Shown: positions 52,865-62,549, counted from the first letter of the stretch. The stretch: 64,000 bases of DNA from Parvibaculum sp. (GCA_031291615.1 JARLIS010000031.1:87769-151768), one strand, 5' to 3'. The notes: a model not told the origin generated them from the sequence alone. A program made the numbers and translations.

Positions 52865-53770
52865 ATGGCCTTGAACGCAGACCTTCGCAGCCCTGAATCC
52901 GCGGCTCATTTGCGCAACAGCGCGGCCGAGGCCCATGCCTTTTCGCCGAATGTGGGGGCGGAGATTTCCGGCGTCGATCTTTCGCAGCCCTTGAGCGACA
53001 GGGATTACCGGACGATCCGTCAGGCGCTTCTCGACTACGGCGTCATTTTCTTCCGCGATCAGAACATCACGCCCGAGCAGCACATCGCTTTTGCGGAGCG
53101 CTTCGGCCCGATCAACATCAATCGCTTTTTCACGCATATCGAGGGCTATCCTCAGATCGCGGAGGTGCGCAAGGAGCCGGAACAGAAGATCAATATCGGC
53201 GGCGGATGGCACACCGACCACAGCTACGATCAGATCCCGGCGCTCGGCTCCGTTCTTGTCGCGCGCGAATTGCCGGAGCAGGGCGGCGACACGCTTTTCG
53301 CCAACATGGCACTTGCCTATGAAACCCTGTCGCCTGGTCTGAAGCGGACGCTCGAAGGCCTCAACGCCGTTCATTCGAGCCGCCATGTCTTTGGCGCTGC
53401 GGCTGCCGCCAAGGTTACGGCGGAAACGGCGAACGATCTCAAGAACCGGCTCGGCAATTCCGACGCCGCGACGCAGGACTCCCTCCATCCCGTCGTCATC
53501 AGGCACCCGGAATCCGGCAAGAAGATTCTTTATGTGAATCCGGGCTTCACGCTGAAATTCGAGGGCTGGACGGCGGATGAAAGCAGGCCGCTGCTGAAGT
53601 TCCTCTACAACCACGCCATGCGGCCTGAATTTTCCTGCCGCTTCCAGTGGCGCGAAGGCTCCATCGCCTTCTGGGACAACCGTTCGACCTGGCATTACGC
53701 ACTGAACGACTATCACGGGTCGCGGCGCCTCATGCACCGGATCACGATCGAGGGCATGCCTCTCGTCTGA
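52865..53770 (+). CDS. TauD/TfdA-family 2-oxoglutarate-dependent dioxygenase
   Basis: The 301-residue enzyme has the iron-binding H116-x-D118 (GGGWHTDHSYDQIPALGSVL) and the distal His277 in FWDNRSTWHYALNDYHGSRR. The Arg that binds 2-oxoglutarate follows in MHRITIEG (R292). RELPEQGGDTLFANM is also typical of TauD. The family hydroxylates sulfonates, phenoxy acids or related substrates. No taurine transporter is nearby, so taurine is not a safe assignment. A strong promoter precedes it, and a LysR regulator follows by 68 bases. Confidence 0.9.
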   Translation: MALNADLRSPESAAHLRNSAAEAHAFSPNVGAEISGVDLSQPLSDRDYRTIRQALLDYGVIFFRDQNITPEQHIAFAERFGPININRFFTHIEGYPQIAEVRKEPEQKINIGGGWHTDHSYDQIPALGSVLVARELPEQGGDTLFANMALAYETLSPGLKRTLEGLNAVHSSRHVFGAAAAAKVTAETANDLKNRLGNSDAATQDSLHPVVIRHPESGKKILYVNPGFTLKFEGWTADESRPLLKFLYNHAMRPEFSCRFQWREGSIAFWDNRSTWHYALNDYHGSRRLMHRITIEGMPLV

Positions 53771-53821
53771 AGGGGCGCAGTTCGCCTGTTCTGATAAATC
53801 GGTTTTGGAGCGCGAGCGTTC

Positions 53822-53837
53822 GGTTATAGTGATAACC
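53822..53837. promoter_or_regulatory. Perfect dyad touching the LysR start codon
   Basis: GGTTAT, four bases (AGTG), then ATAACC form a perfect 6+6 dyad that ends one base before the ATG at 53839. It also contains TATAGT, which is -10-like. An autoregulatory operator for the LysR protein, or a promoter giving a leaderless message, are both possible. Confidence 0.45.
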
Positions 53838-53838
53838 C

Positions 53839-54759
53839 ATGAACCTCCGCCAGATCCGCTATTTCATCGCCGCCGCCGAAACCGAGTCCGTCTCCCGGGC
53901 GGCGCAGGAACTCGGCATATCGCAATCGGCGATCACCTCGGCCATTCAGGCGCTCGAATATGAAACCGGCGCCAGCCTCTTCGTGCGCCATGCCAAGGGC
54001 GTCCGGCTGACGCATGAGGGCCATCAGCTCGTTCTCCATGCGCGGCGCATCATGGCGGCGGTGGCCGATGCGCAGCGCGCCGTCAGCGTGCGGCCCGAGG
54101 CGATCGAAGGCGATCTCAATGTCGGCGTGACGCATATGGTGTCGGGCTATTATCTCGCCGATCTGCTGGCGCGCTATCGCCGCGTTTTCCCTCACGTCGA
54201 TGTGCGGGTCGTTGAGGACGAGCGCACCTATCTCGAACATCTTCTGGTCAATGGCGAGCTCGACGTCGCGCTGCTTCTCGTCTCGAACCTTCAGGACCGT
54301 CAGGCGCTCGAATCCGAAGTGCTGATCCGCTCGCCCTGGCGCGTCTGGCTGCCGGCGGGGCACCCGCTTGCCGGTTCGAACGTGCTGGCGCTTGCCGAGC
54401 TTGCCGCCGAACCGCTGATCATGCTCGCCGTCGACGAACTCATCGAGACGACGACGTCCTATTGGCAGCAGGAGGGGCTGACGCCGAACATCGTGCTGCG
54501 CACGGCCTCGGTCGAGGCGGTGAGGAGCCTGGTCGGCATGGGCGTCGGTCTGGCGACGCTGCCCGACATGGCCTATCGGCCCTGGTCGCTCGATGGCGAC
54601 CGGGTCGAGGCCCGGGAGCTCGCAAATCCGATCCCGACCGTCGATGTCGGCCTCGTCTGGCGGCGCGGCGCGCCGCTCCGGCCCACGGCCAGTCAATTTG
54701 TCGACATGTGCCGCGAATACAGTCCGCCGCAGGGACGCAGGCGCATAGCAGGCGCTTGA
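53839..54759 (+). CDS. LysR-family transcriptional regulator
   Basis: The 306-residue protein starts with the LysR winged helix-turn-helix: MNLRQIRYFIAAAETESVSR, AAQELGISQSAITSAIQALE and FVRHAKGVRLTHEGHQLV. The effector-binding domain of the substrate-binding type fills residues 90-290 (LNVGVTHMVSGYYLADLLAR). It is placed between the dioxygenase and the patD-ydcTSUV-like cluster, so it could control either. The ATG is preceded by a perfect dyad instead of a normal ribosome binding site, which fits autoregulation and perhaps a leaderless transcript. Confidence 0.93.
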   Translation: MNLRQIRYFIAAAETESVSRAAQELGISQSAITSAIQALEYETGASLFVRHAKGVRLTHEGHQLVLHARRIMAAVADAQRAVSVRPEAIEGDLNVGVTHMVSGYYLADLLARYRRVFPHVDVRVVEDERTYLEHLLVNGELDVALLLVSNLQDRQALESEVLIRSPWRVWLPAGHPLAGSNVLALAELAAEPLIMLAVDELIETTTSYWQQEGLTPNIVLRTASVEAVRSLVGMGVGLATLPDMAYRPWSLDGDRVEARELANPIPTVDVGLVWRRGAPLRPTASQFVDMCREYSPPQGRRRIAGA

Positions 54760-54943
54760 TCGGGCGAAGTTGCATCTGATTTTCAGAATGCCTGATGCTG
54801 ATTTTCCGATTTTCAATTCGCATTTTGCTGTCCTAGCATTCCTTAACGGCTCGCCGTCTGGCTTGTCCGAAACCGGCTGAATCGTTAAATATATGATTTT
54901 GAACGGGTTTTGGTCGGATGGCGGTTCCTTGAGGGAGGGCAGC

Positions 54944-56368
54944 ATGCAGACCAGACTTTTTATCGGCGGCGAGTTCGTGGCGGGCGAAGGCCCGGAGGAA
55001 GAGATTCTCAATCCCGCGACCGGCGCGCTGATCGCGAAGATTCCTTCGGCTTCCAAGGCGCAGATCGACAAGGCGGTGGCATCGGCCGCGCGGGCCTTTC
55101 AGAGCTGGGGGCGGACGACGCCCGCCGAACGCTCGGGCCTCCTCCTCAAGCTTGCCGACCGGATCGAAGCCCAGGCGGCGGAGTTCGCGAAACTTGAGAG
55201 CCTCAATTGCGGCAAGCCCTATGCCCGCGTGTTCGAGGATGAGATTCCCGCCGTCGTCGATTGCTTCCGCTTTTTCGCCGGCGCCGCGCGCTGCATGAGC
55301 GGCAGCGCCGCGGGCGAATATCTGCCGGGCCATACGAGCATGATCCGCCGCGACCCCGTCGGCGTCGTCGCTTCTATCGCGCCGTGGAACTATCCGCTGA
55401 TGATGGCGGCGTGGAAAATCGCGCCGGCGCTTGCCGCGGGCAATGTCGTCATCCTGAAGCCTTCCGAGCAGACGCCGCTCACCGCGCTGAAGCTCGCTGA
55501 ACTCATGGCAGAGCTTTTCCCGGCCGGGGTCTGGAACCTCGTGCTCGGGCGCGGCGAGAGCGTCGGCGCGCCGCTCGTTTCCCATCCGGGCGTGCACATG
55601 ACTTCGCTTACCGGCGACATAGCGACGGGCCGCAAGGTTCTCGAAGCGGCGACCGGCACGCTCAAGCGCACGCATCTCGAGCTTGGCGGCAAGGCGCCTG
55701 TCATCGTTTTCGACGATGCCGATATCGACGCCGTCGTCGAGGGCGTAAAGACATTCGGCTACTACAATGCCGGTCAGGACTGCACGGCCGCCTGCCGCAT
55801 CTATGCGGGCGCCAAGGTCTACGACAAGCTCGCCGCCGATCTTTCGGCCGCCGTTTCGTCCATCAAGTTCGGGAGGCCCGATGAGGGCGACGCGGATATC
55901 GGCCCGCTCATCAGCGAGCGTCAGAGGGCGCGCGTCGCCAGTTTCGTCGAGCGGGCGCGCGCGTTGAAGCACATCGAGATCACGACCGGCGGCAAGCCGG
56001 GTGCGGGCAATGGCTTCTTCTACGAGCCGACCGTCATCGTCGGCGCGAAGCAGGAAGACGAGATCGTTCAGCGCGAAGTCTTCGGTCCCGTCGTCTCGAT
56101 CACGCGCTTCAGCGACGTCGATCAGGCGGTTTCATGGGCGAATGACAGCCAGTACGGCCTCGCCTCCTCGGTCTGGACCAAGGATATTTCCAAGGCGATG
56201 GAGACGGCGGCGCGGCTTCAATATGGCTGCACCTGGATCAACACGCATTTCATGCTCGCCAATGAAATGCCGCATGGCGGCATGAAGTCGTCGGGCTATG
56301 GCAAGGATCTGTCGGCCTATGCGCTTGAGGATTATTCGGTCGTCCGGCATGTGATGGTGAAGTTCTGA
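54944..56368 (+). CDS. patD: Gamma-aminobutyraldehyde dehydrogenase
   Basis: The 474-residue aldehyde dehydrogenase has the same length as E. coli PatD (YdcW) and matches it in long stretches I know: [40 protein letters not shown] and [15 protein letters not shown] with the catalytic Cys. [17 protein letters not shown] holds the general-base Glu. It oxidises 4-aminobutyraldehyde, formed from putrescine, to GABA with NAD. The ATG at 54944 follows GAGGGAGGGC. The following four genes form a YdcSTUV-like transporter, as in E. coli where ydcSTUV and ydcW are adjacent. Confidence 0.92.
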   Translation: MQTRLFIGGEFVAGEGPEEEILNPATGALIAKIPSASKAQIDKAVASAARAFQSWGRTTPAERSGLLLKLADRIEAQAAEFAKLESLNCGKPYARVFEDEIPAVVDCFRFFAGAARCMSGSAAGEYLPGHTSMIRRDPVGVVASIAPWNYPLMMAAWKIAPALAAGNVVILKPSEQTPLTALKLAELMAELFPAGVWNLVLGRGESVGAPLVSHPGVHMTSLTGDIATGRKVLEAATGTLKRTHLELGGKAPVIVFDDADIDAVVEGVKTFGYYNAGQDCTAACRIYAGAKVYDKLAADLSAAVSSIKFGRPDEGDADIGPLISERQRARVASFVERARALKHIEITTGGKPGAGNGFFYEPTVIVGAKQEDEIVQREVFGPVVSITRFSDVDQAVSWANDSQYGLASSVWTKDISKAMETAARLQYGCTWINTHFMLANEMPHGGMKSSGYGKDLSAYALEDYSVVRHVMVKF

Positions 56369-56388
56369 ATGGCAGGGCGGGGGCTCCG

Positions 56389-57447
56389 TTGAACAGTTAT
56401 GCGACCGACCAGGCTCAGGATGCATCGTCGCCCAGCGCGGTGGCGGAGCCCGTCATCGTGCGGCTGGCGGCGGTCAGGAAGTCCTACAAGGATGTCGTCG
56501 CCGTCGAGCGCGTCGATCTTGAAGTGCGGCGCGGCGAATTCTTCACGCTGCTGGGGCCATCCGGCTCGGGCAAGACGACCTCGCTTCGCCTCATCGCCGG
56601 TTTCGAGAAGCCCGACAGCGGCCTCATCGAGCTGAACGGCGCCGATGTGACGGGCTTGCCGCCCTATGACCGCGACATCAACACCGTGTTTCAGGACTAT
56701 GCGCTCTTTCCGCATATGACGGTGGCGGAGAATATCGCCTATGGCCTTCAGGCCAAGCGCGTGCCGCGCGACGAAATCAAGCCGCGCGTCGCCGAAGCGC
56801 TTCGCATGGTGCGGCTCGAAAATTTCGGCGAAAGGTCGCCCGCCCAGCTTTCCGGCGGGCAGCGCCAGCGCGTCGGTCTTGCGCGCGCCATCGTCAACCG
56901 GCCGAAGGTGCTGCTGCTCGACGAGCCGCTGGGCGCGCTCGACCTCAAACTCCGGCAGGAGATGCAGTCGGAGCTGAAACGCATTCAGGCGGAAGTCGGC
57001 ATCACATTCCTTTATGTGACGCACGATCAGGAAGAGGCGCTCACCATGAGCGACCGCATCGCCATCTTCAATCTCGGCCGCATCGTGCAGATCGGCACTC
57101 CGGCCCAGGTCTATGAAGAACCGGCGGACGAGTTCGTCGCGGGCTTTGTGGGCACATCGAACATCCTGCGGCGCGACGGCCGGCGCTTCGCGCTGAGGCC
57201 GGAGAAGGTGCGCATGATGCGCGCGGACGAAACTTCCACCGAGGCGGGACTGCATGTGGAAGGCGGCACGATCACCGAGGTGATCTATGTCGGGCAGTTC
57301 ACGCGTTACGTCGTCAGGCTCGCCGACGGCACCGACATTACGACAGTGCGGCAGAATAGCGATAGATCGACAAGCGGCCCGCGGGAAATCGTGGGTTCGA
57401 AGGTTCTGGTTGCGTGGCGTTCGGACAATCTGTTCGAACTTCGGTAA
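56389..57447 (+). CDS. ydcT: ABC transporter ATP-binding protein, polyamine type (YdcT/PotA-like)
   Basis: The 352-residue ATPase has Walker [10 protein letters not shown] (about residue 56), the ABC signature [15 protein letters not shown] (about 150), Walker [13 protein letters not shown] (about 171), the H-loop YVTHDQEEA and a C-terminal TOBE-type regulatory domain. The start is TTG 56389, the only start codon close to the ABC domain in frame, behind GGGCGGGGGC. It powers uptake of putrescine/spermidine-like amines together with the two permeases and binding protein that follow. The spacing to patD is 20 bases. Confidence 0.9.
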   Translation: MNSYATDQAQDASSPSAVAEPVIVRLAAVRKSYKDVVAVERVDLEVRRGEFFTLLGPSGSGKTTSLRLIAGFEKPDSGLIELNGADVTGLPPYDRDINTVFQDYALFPHMTVAENIAYGLQAKRVPRDEIKPRVAEALRMVRLENFGERSPAQLSGGQRQRVGLARAIVNRPKVLLLDEPLGALDLKLRQEMQSELKRIQAEVGITFLYVTHDQEEALTMSDRIAIFNLGRIVQIGTPAQVYEEPADEFVAGFVGTSNILRRDGRRFALRPEKVRMMRADETSTEAGLHVEGGTITEVIYVGQFTRYVVRLADGTDITTVRQNSDRSTSGPREIVGSKVLVAWRSDNLFELR

Positions 57448-57472
57448 ACCGCTTCAAGGAGGGACGACTATC

Positions 57473-58630
57473 ATGTTGAACAGGGTAACGAGATACGTGG
57501 CCACGGGCGCCGCCCTTGCCACGGCGATTGCTTTCTCCGTCTCGGCTTTTGCCGAGCCGGCGGCGCCGAACTATCCGCAGACAATCGGAAAGGGCGAAGG
57601 CGCCCTCAATATCGTCGCATGGGAAGGCTATGCGGAAGATGCGTGGATCAAGCCCTTCGAGAAAGACACGGGCTGCGTCGTCAACCGCAAATATGCGGGA
57701 TCGTCGGACGAGATGGTCGCGCTGATGCGGCAGGGCGGGGGCGCGGAATACGACCTCGTCTCGGCTTCGGGCGATGCGAGCCTCCGCCTCATCTATGGCG
57801 GCGACGTGCAGCCGATCGACGTCAAGCTGATCCCGGACTTCGACAACTTCGTCGCCGACCTCAAGGCGCCGCCCCACAACACGATCAAGGGCGTGCATTA
57901 CGGGCTTTCCTATGAGTGGGGTCCGAACGTGCTGCTCTACAACACGGACAAGTTCCCCAAGGCGCCGACGAGCTGGGCGGCGATCTACGATGCCAAGAAC
58001 AAGGGCAAGATTTCCGTGCCCGACAATCCGATCCAGATCGCGGACGCCGCGCTCTATCTTTCGAAGAAAGATCCGAGCCTCGGCATCACCGATCCCTATG
58101 AGCTGACGCCCAAGCAGCTCGACGCCGTTACGGCGCTGCTGAAGACGCAGCGTCCGCTCATCAAGAAGTACTGGGCGCTCGCATCGGATGAAATCGAGCT
58201 CTTCAAGAACGGCGATGCGACCGTCGGCGCGGCCTGGCCTTACCAGACCATCACGCTGAAGGCGGCGGGCGCCAAGGTTGCCGACACGATCCCGGCGGAA
58301 GGCGCCACGGGTTGGGCCGATAGCTGGATGCTCTCGGCGAAGTCGAAGCATGTAAACTGCGCCTACAAGTTCATGGCCTATGTTTCGACGCCCGACGTGC
58401 AGGCGCAGCAGGCGCTCTTCTTCGGCGAGACGCCCGCCAACCTCAAGGCCTGCACGGCGATGGACAAGGCGGATAAGGGGTCTTGCGCCAAGTACCATCT
58501 GAACGAGGCCGAGACCTACATCAAGCAGATCAAGTTCTGGAAGACGCCGCAGGCGACTTGCAGCAACGGCAGCAAGGACTGCACCGACTACGGCGCGTGG
58601 CAGACCAAGTGGCAGGAGATCAAGGGTTGA
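57473..58630 (+). CDS. ydcS: Periplasmic polyamine-binding protein (YdcS/PotD-like)
   Basis: The 385-residue binding protein has a signal peptide (GAALATAIAFSVSAFAEPAA, cleavage near AFA-EP). LNIVAWEGYAEDAWIKPFEK, GCVVNRKYAGSSDEMVALMR, YDLVSASGDASLRLIYGGDV and GATGWADSWMLSAKSKH resemble E. coli YdcS closely. It would capture putrescine or a related amine in the periplasm. The ATG at 57473 follows AAGGAGGGACGACT, an excellent ribosome binding site, fitting the high demand for binding proteins. Confidence 0.92.
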   Translation: MLNRVTRYVATGAALATAIAFSVSAFAEPAAPNYPQTIGKGEGALNIVAWEGYAEDAWIKPFEKDTGCVVNRKYAGSSDEMVALMRQGGGAEYDLVSASGDASLRLIYGGDVQPIDVKLIPDFDNFVADLKAPPHNTIKGVHYGLSYEWGPNVLLYNTDKFPKAPTSWAAIYDAKNKGKISVPDNPIQIADAALYLSKKDPSLGITDPYELTPKQLDAVTALLKTQRPLIKKYWALASDEIELFKNGDATVGAAWPYQTITLKAAGAKVADTIPAEGATGWADSWMLSAKSKHVNCAYKFMAYVSTPDVQAQQALFFGETPANLKACTAMDKADKGSCAKYHLNEAETYIKQIKFWKTPQATCSNGSKDCTDYGAWQTKWQEIKG

Positions 58631-59553
58631 TCAGCCGTTTCCAAACGGCTTACGGCACGGCGGCGGACGCTCTTTCAAGGGGCGTCCGCCGGGTGTCGGC
58701 TGCACTCTGGCGGAGGCCGGCGGTCAGCGCCGGCCTTCTGCTTCTGCCCCCGCTCGGCTGGTTCGTCCTGATTTACCTGGCCGCGCTTGCCGCGCTTTTC
58801 ATCTCGGCCTTCTGGACGGTCGATTCCATGACGGGCGACATCGTCCGCGATTGGACGCTCCAGAATTTCCGCACGATCTTCGAGAGCCCGACCAACATTG
58901 CGATCGCGCTCCGCACGCTCGGCATCGCGACGGCGGTGACGATCACCGATATCGTGCTCGCATTTCCCTTCGCCTATTTCATGGCGCGGCTCGCGAGCCC
59001 GCGACAACGCATCATTCTTTCGACGCTCGTGCTCGTGCCGCTCTGGTCGAGCTATCTCGCCCGCGTCTATGCGTGGCGGCTTATTTTTGCGGGTGACGGT
59101 CTGCTCAACTGGTGCCTGCGTCTCGTCGGCTTCGACGGGGTCGAGATCGGCTATACGAACTGGGCGATGTGGATCGTCTTTTCCTATATCTGGCTCCCCT
59201 TCATGATCATGCCGGTCTATGCGGCGCTCGAGCGCATTCCCTTTTCGCTCTTCGAAGCCTCGCAGGATCTCGGCGCGCGGGCGTGGCGCACGCTCTTCAG
59301 GGTCGTCATACCGATGTCGATGCCGGGCGTCGTCGCAGGCTCGATCTTCACCTTCTCGCTGACGCTCGGCGACTACATCACGCCCGTTCTCGTCGGCGGG
59401 CCCGGGTCGACCTTCATCGGCAATGTCGTCTACAACAATGTCGGCATCACCAACAACGTACCTTTCGCGGCGGCCTATGCGACGATCCCGCTCGTCATCA
59501 TGGCGCTTTATCTGTCGGCGGCGCGCCGGACCGGCGCCTTCGAGCATTTGTGA
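58627..59553 (+). CDS. ydcU: ABC transporter permease (YdcU/PotB-like)
   Basis: The 308-residue inner-membrane protein has six membrane helices. The first is SAGLLLLPPLGWFVLIYLAA. The EAA loop that contacts the ATPase is FEASQDLGARAWRTLFRVVI then PMSMPGVVAG. The start is TTG 58627, overlapping the stop of the binding-protein gene (TTGA), so translation is coupled. The extended in-frame region before it is only the other frame of that gene. Confidence 0.9.
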   Translation: MISRFQTAYGTAADALSRGVRRVSAALWRRPAVSAGLLLLPPLGWFVLIYLAALAALFISAFWTVDSMTGDIVRDWTLQNFRTIFESPTNIAIALRTLGIATAVTITDIVLAFPFAYFMARLASPRQRIILSTLVLVPLWSSYLARVYAWRLIFAGDGLLNWCLRLVGFDGVEIGYTNWAMWIVFSYIWLPFMIMPVYAALERIPFSLFEASQDLGARAWRTLFRVVIPMSMPGVVAGSIFTFSLTLGDYITPVLVGGPGSTFIGNVVYNNVGITNNVPFAAAYATIPLVIMALYLSAARRTGAFEHL

Positions 59554-59559
59554 GGATGA

Positions 59560-60354
59560 ATGGAAAGCCGGGCAGCGCGTATAGGATTGACGATATGGGT
59601 CGGCTTCGTGCTGGCGTTTCTGTTCGTGCCGATCATCCTCATCATCGTCTATGCGTTTAATTCCTCGAACATCCAAAGCTGGCCGATTGCGGGCTTCACC
59701 TTCAAATGGTTCGGCTCGGCCTTCGCCAATAGCGAGATCAGGACGGCGCTGCTGCTGTCGCTGAAGGCGGGCGTGATCGCGACGACGATCGCGGTGCTGC
59801 TCGGATCGGCGGTCGCCTTTGCGGTGCACCGGTTCGAGTTCTTCGGCAAGGACGCGGTGTCCTTCATGGTCGTGCTGCCCATCGCGCTGCCGGGCATCAT
59901 CACCGGCATGGCGCTTAATTCCTTTTTCGTCTTCTGGGGCCTCGGGCTGTCCTTCTGGACCATCGTCATCGGCCACGCGACCTTCTGCATCGTCATCGTC
60001 TACAACAACGTCATTGCGCGTCTGCGGCGCGTGCCGCGCTCTCTTGAAGAAGCGTCGATGGATCTCGGCGCGGACGCCTGGCAGACGTTCCGCCGGGTGA
60101 CGCTGCCGATGATCTCGACTTCGCTTGTTGCGGGCGCTCTGCTCGCCTTCGCGCTATCCTTCGACGAGGTGATCGTGACCACGTTCACGGCGGGGGCGCA
60201 GAACACGCTGCCCTTGTGGATTTTCGGCGCGATCCGGCTCGGTCAGAGATTGCCGGAGGTGAACGTCGTCGTGCTGGTGGTGATGACGCTCACCTTCGTG
60301 CCGGTGCTTCTCGCCTATCGCCTGACCAATCAGGCGGGTGCGATGGTGAAATAG
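59560..60354 (+). CDS. ydcV: ABC transporter permease (YdcV/PotC-like)
   Basis: The 264-residue protein has six membrane helices, starting GLTIWVGFVLAFLFVPIILI, and the EAA loop LEEASMDLGADAWQTFRRVT with LPMISTSLVAGALLA. It pairs with the permease ending six bases upstream to form the channel. It is the last gene of the patD-ydcTSUV-like run. After its stop at 60354 a 78-base gap leads to an unrelated phage-like gene. Confidence 0.92.
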   Translation: MESRAARIGLTIWVGFVLAFLFVPIILIIVYAFNSSNIQSWPIAGFTFKWFGSAFANSEIRTALLLSLKAGVIATTIAVLLGSAVAFAVHRFEFFGKDAVSFMVVLPIALPGIITGMALNSFFVFWGLGLSFWTIVIGHATFCIVIVYNNVIARLRRVPRSLEEASMDLGADAWQTFRRVTLPMISTSLVAGALLAFALSFDEVIVTTFTAGAQNTLPLWIFGAIRLGQRLPEVNVVVLVVMTLTFVPVLLAYRLTNQAGAMVK

Positions 60355-60432
60355 CCGCGGCGAAGATTTCCCCGGTTAAAATTTTCCGGGCCCGCCCCAT
60401 TTCCGCTGACGAGGTTGAAGCGGAGACGGGCG

Positions 60433-62238
60433 ATGACTATTCATTCGAAGCAGGCATCATATCCAGCGGCGGGCAAAACGAGCTGGAAGCCGGACGAAAA
60501 GGCGGATTACCGGGGCGGCGCGGGCGTCTCCGGCGAGGGCTGGTGGCATCCCAAATCTGTTCTGGCGCTCGACTTCCTCAATGACGCCTATGCCAGCCAA
60601 GGCGCGGCATCGAGCCTCGCCGCGCTGCTTTCGACGACACGCTCTTCCATCGACTATGGGTTCGACGCGGGCGGCAATCTCGTTCAGTTCGCCGCCAACA
60701 CGGCCCGCCGCGCCGATGGCATCGGGCTTTTCGCCGGCGGTCAGTTCACCAACAAAATCCGCAATCCGCGCGGCGAAGGGGCGACGGCGGGCGTCGTCGG
60801 CGCGGGCGGCGCGCTGCCGGCGAACTGGGCGGTCGGCGTCGCCGCCGGTCTTTCGACCGAAGTGAAGGGCGTCGGCGCGGCGAACGGTCTTCCTTATGTG
60901 GAACTTCGCATCTTCGGCACGGCGAGCAGCACGACCGACTACACGCTGCTTTTCGACAATTCCACCAACGCGGCCGGGGCGGTCGGGGACGCCAGGGGCG
61001 TCGATATGCGCGTCAGGGCCGTCGCCGGAACGCAGGTGCCGATCCGGGTGGCGGGCGTCGATTATGCCGGAGGGACAGCACAGAACGTCGCCAGCAGCGC
61101 GCCTGCGACACCGGCCGGCTCCATCGCGCGGCTGCAAAAGACTTTCGTTTCAGCCTATGCGACGGCCACAAATATCAGGGCCATGATGCGCGTGGCGGTC
61201 TCGTTGGGCGTGGCCTACGACTTCACGCTCCGCATCCATGCGCCCAAGCTCTGCAAGATCGGCGTCGCCTATGGGCCGGAGCTTGTCGCCAATCCGGGCA
61301 ATCCCTTTGCGGCAACGACGGGCTGGACGCCGGGGAACAACGTGTCCGTCGCCGTGGCGAGCGGCGCGTTGCGCGTTCAGAAAGCAGCCCTCAGCGGCGG
61401 GGCGACCGCGACGACTTCTTTCAGCGCAGCAGACGGTTACATCAAATTCGAGAGTGCGGGTGCGACGCCGGGCGGCGGTTCGCCGGGATCGCGCATCGAT
61501 ATAGGCGTCACCGGTGCGCTGAGTTCGGTGCTGAACTCGTTCACCGTTCAAACGGCCGCGACGCGCTGGATACCTGTTCAGGCGGCCGCGCTCATTCTTC
61601 AAATGAGCGCTGGCGGAACAGCAGCCGGAAACTACGTCGACTACGCCGGCGTTTCGGTCAAGCAGGCGATCTTCGGCTATTTCCCCGACTGGCCGATTTT
61701 GCCGCCCGCAGGCATACCGGGCGACGCCACGAAATTCGCCGACGATATCCGGGCTGTAGCGGAAGGCAGCGATGCTTTCGCCGGTTGGGCGGCGGCGGGG
61801 CTCGGCGCGGGCCTCACGGTGCTGGCCGTGGTGAATCTGGGCCATGCGGGCGAAGCGAGCGCGCGGGCGATTGCAAATATTTCCGACGGCACATCGAACA
61901 ATCGGCTCCGCCTTTTTGTCGACGTGGATGGCAAGCCCGCCGCGCAAGTGGTTTCAGGCGGCGCGGCGATCGCAACGGCAACGCTCGCAACGGCGGCGAG
62001 CGGCGGAAGGCTCGCCATCGCGGTCAACTTCGATCCGGCGGATGGCCTTTATCTGGTCCGCAAGGCCGAGCTTGAGAATGCGGGCGCCGCGCAGGCGAGC
62101 ATGCCCGGCGGCCTGAATTTATTGAACCTCGGCGGCAACCAGATCGCGGCGGCGAATTTCAACGACGCTATCGAGCAGATTCAAATCTGCCGGCCTCTTT
62201 CGCCGGCGGAGGCCAATGCATGGGTGAAGGCAGCATGA
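60433..62238 (+). CDS. Phage fibre/minor structural-like protein, orphan
   Basis: The 601-residue protein resembles the fibre- or head-spike-like proteins of alphaproteobacterial phages. It has a short polar head, then HPKSVLALDFLNDAYASQGA, STTRSSIDYGFDAGGNLVQF and GQFTNKIRNPRGEGATAGVV, followed by Ala/Gly/Thr-rich beta-like segments. A lectin-like C-terminal part (VLAVVNLGHAGEASARAIAN and LRLFVDVDGKPAAQVVSGGA) suggests a carbohydrate-binding sandwich. I place the family by pattern, not by a firm motif. No other phage structural genes are adjacent apart from the small gene it overlaps (ATGA). The ATG at 60433 follows GGAGACGGGCG. GC matches the host. Confidence 0.6.
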   Translation: MTIHSKQASYPAAGKTSWKPDEKADYRGGAGVSGEGWWHPKSVLALDFLNDAYASQGAASSLAALLSTTRSSIDYGFDAGGNLVQFAANTARRADGIGLFAGGQFTNKIRNPRGEGATAGVVGAGGALPANWAVGVAAGLSTEVKGVGAANGLPYVELRIFGTASSTTDYTLLFDNSTNAAGAVGDARGVDMRVRAVAGTQVPIRVAGVDYAGGTAQNVASSAPATPAGSIARLQKTFVSAYATATNIRAMMRVAVSLGVAYDFTLRIHAPKLCKIGVAYGPELVANPGNPFAATTGWTPGNNVSVAVASGALRVQKAALSGGATATTSFSAADGYIKFESAGATPGGGSPGSRIDIGVTGALSSVLNSFTVQTAATRWIPVQAAALILQMSAGGTAAGNYVDYAGVSVKQAIFGYFPDWPILPPAGIPGDATKFADDIRAVAEGSDAFAGWAAAGLGAGLTVLAVVNLGHAGEASARAIANISDGTSNNRLRLFVDVDGKPAAQVVSGGAAIATATLATAASGGRLAIAVNFDPADGLYLVRKAELENAGAAQASMPGGLNLLNLGGNQIAAANFNDAIEQIQICRPLSPAEANAWVKAA

Positions 62239-62444
62239 CGGCACTGACGACATATCGGCTGCGCGCCGAAAGCAGCGATGCGCTCTGGCAGATGCTCGCG
62301 GATGCGAGCCGGGGGAAAGCGCGGCCCTATGCCTGGGAAACCGGCTCAGGGCGCAAGGCGTTCGATCTTGCCCGCGTGCGGCTGCCCTGGGCGGAAGTCG
62401 CGCAAGGCGAGCCAGTCGAGGAAACCGATCCCGACACCGGCTAA
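62235..62444 (+). CDS. Small phage-associated protein, possibly truncated by a stop codon
   Basis: The 69-residue protein (MTALTTYRLRAESSDALWQM and so on) starts inside the stop of the fibre-like gene (ATGA), so the two are coupled. Its stop is TAA at 62442-62444. In the same frame the sequence continues with sense for 33 codons (VVTTPEEPTGFWLSDVVLVD) to TGA at 62543-62545. The W-L-S/C-D-V-V-L ending is what I would expect of the small proteins that follow fibre genes in phages. So the TAA may be a nonsense mutation. No function is known. Confidence 0.55.
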   Translation: MTALTTYRLRAESSDALWQMLADASRGKARPYAWETGSGRKAFDLARVRLPWAEVAQGEPVEETDPDTG

Positions 62445-62549
62445 GCCGTCGTCACGACGCCCGAAGAGCCGACCGGATTCTGGCTTTCGGACGTGGTGCT
62501 GGTCGATGGCGGCGACGACGAACTTGCCGCCGCCGCCATCGGGTGAAGC

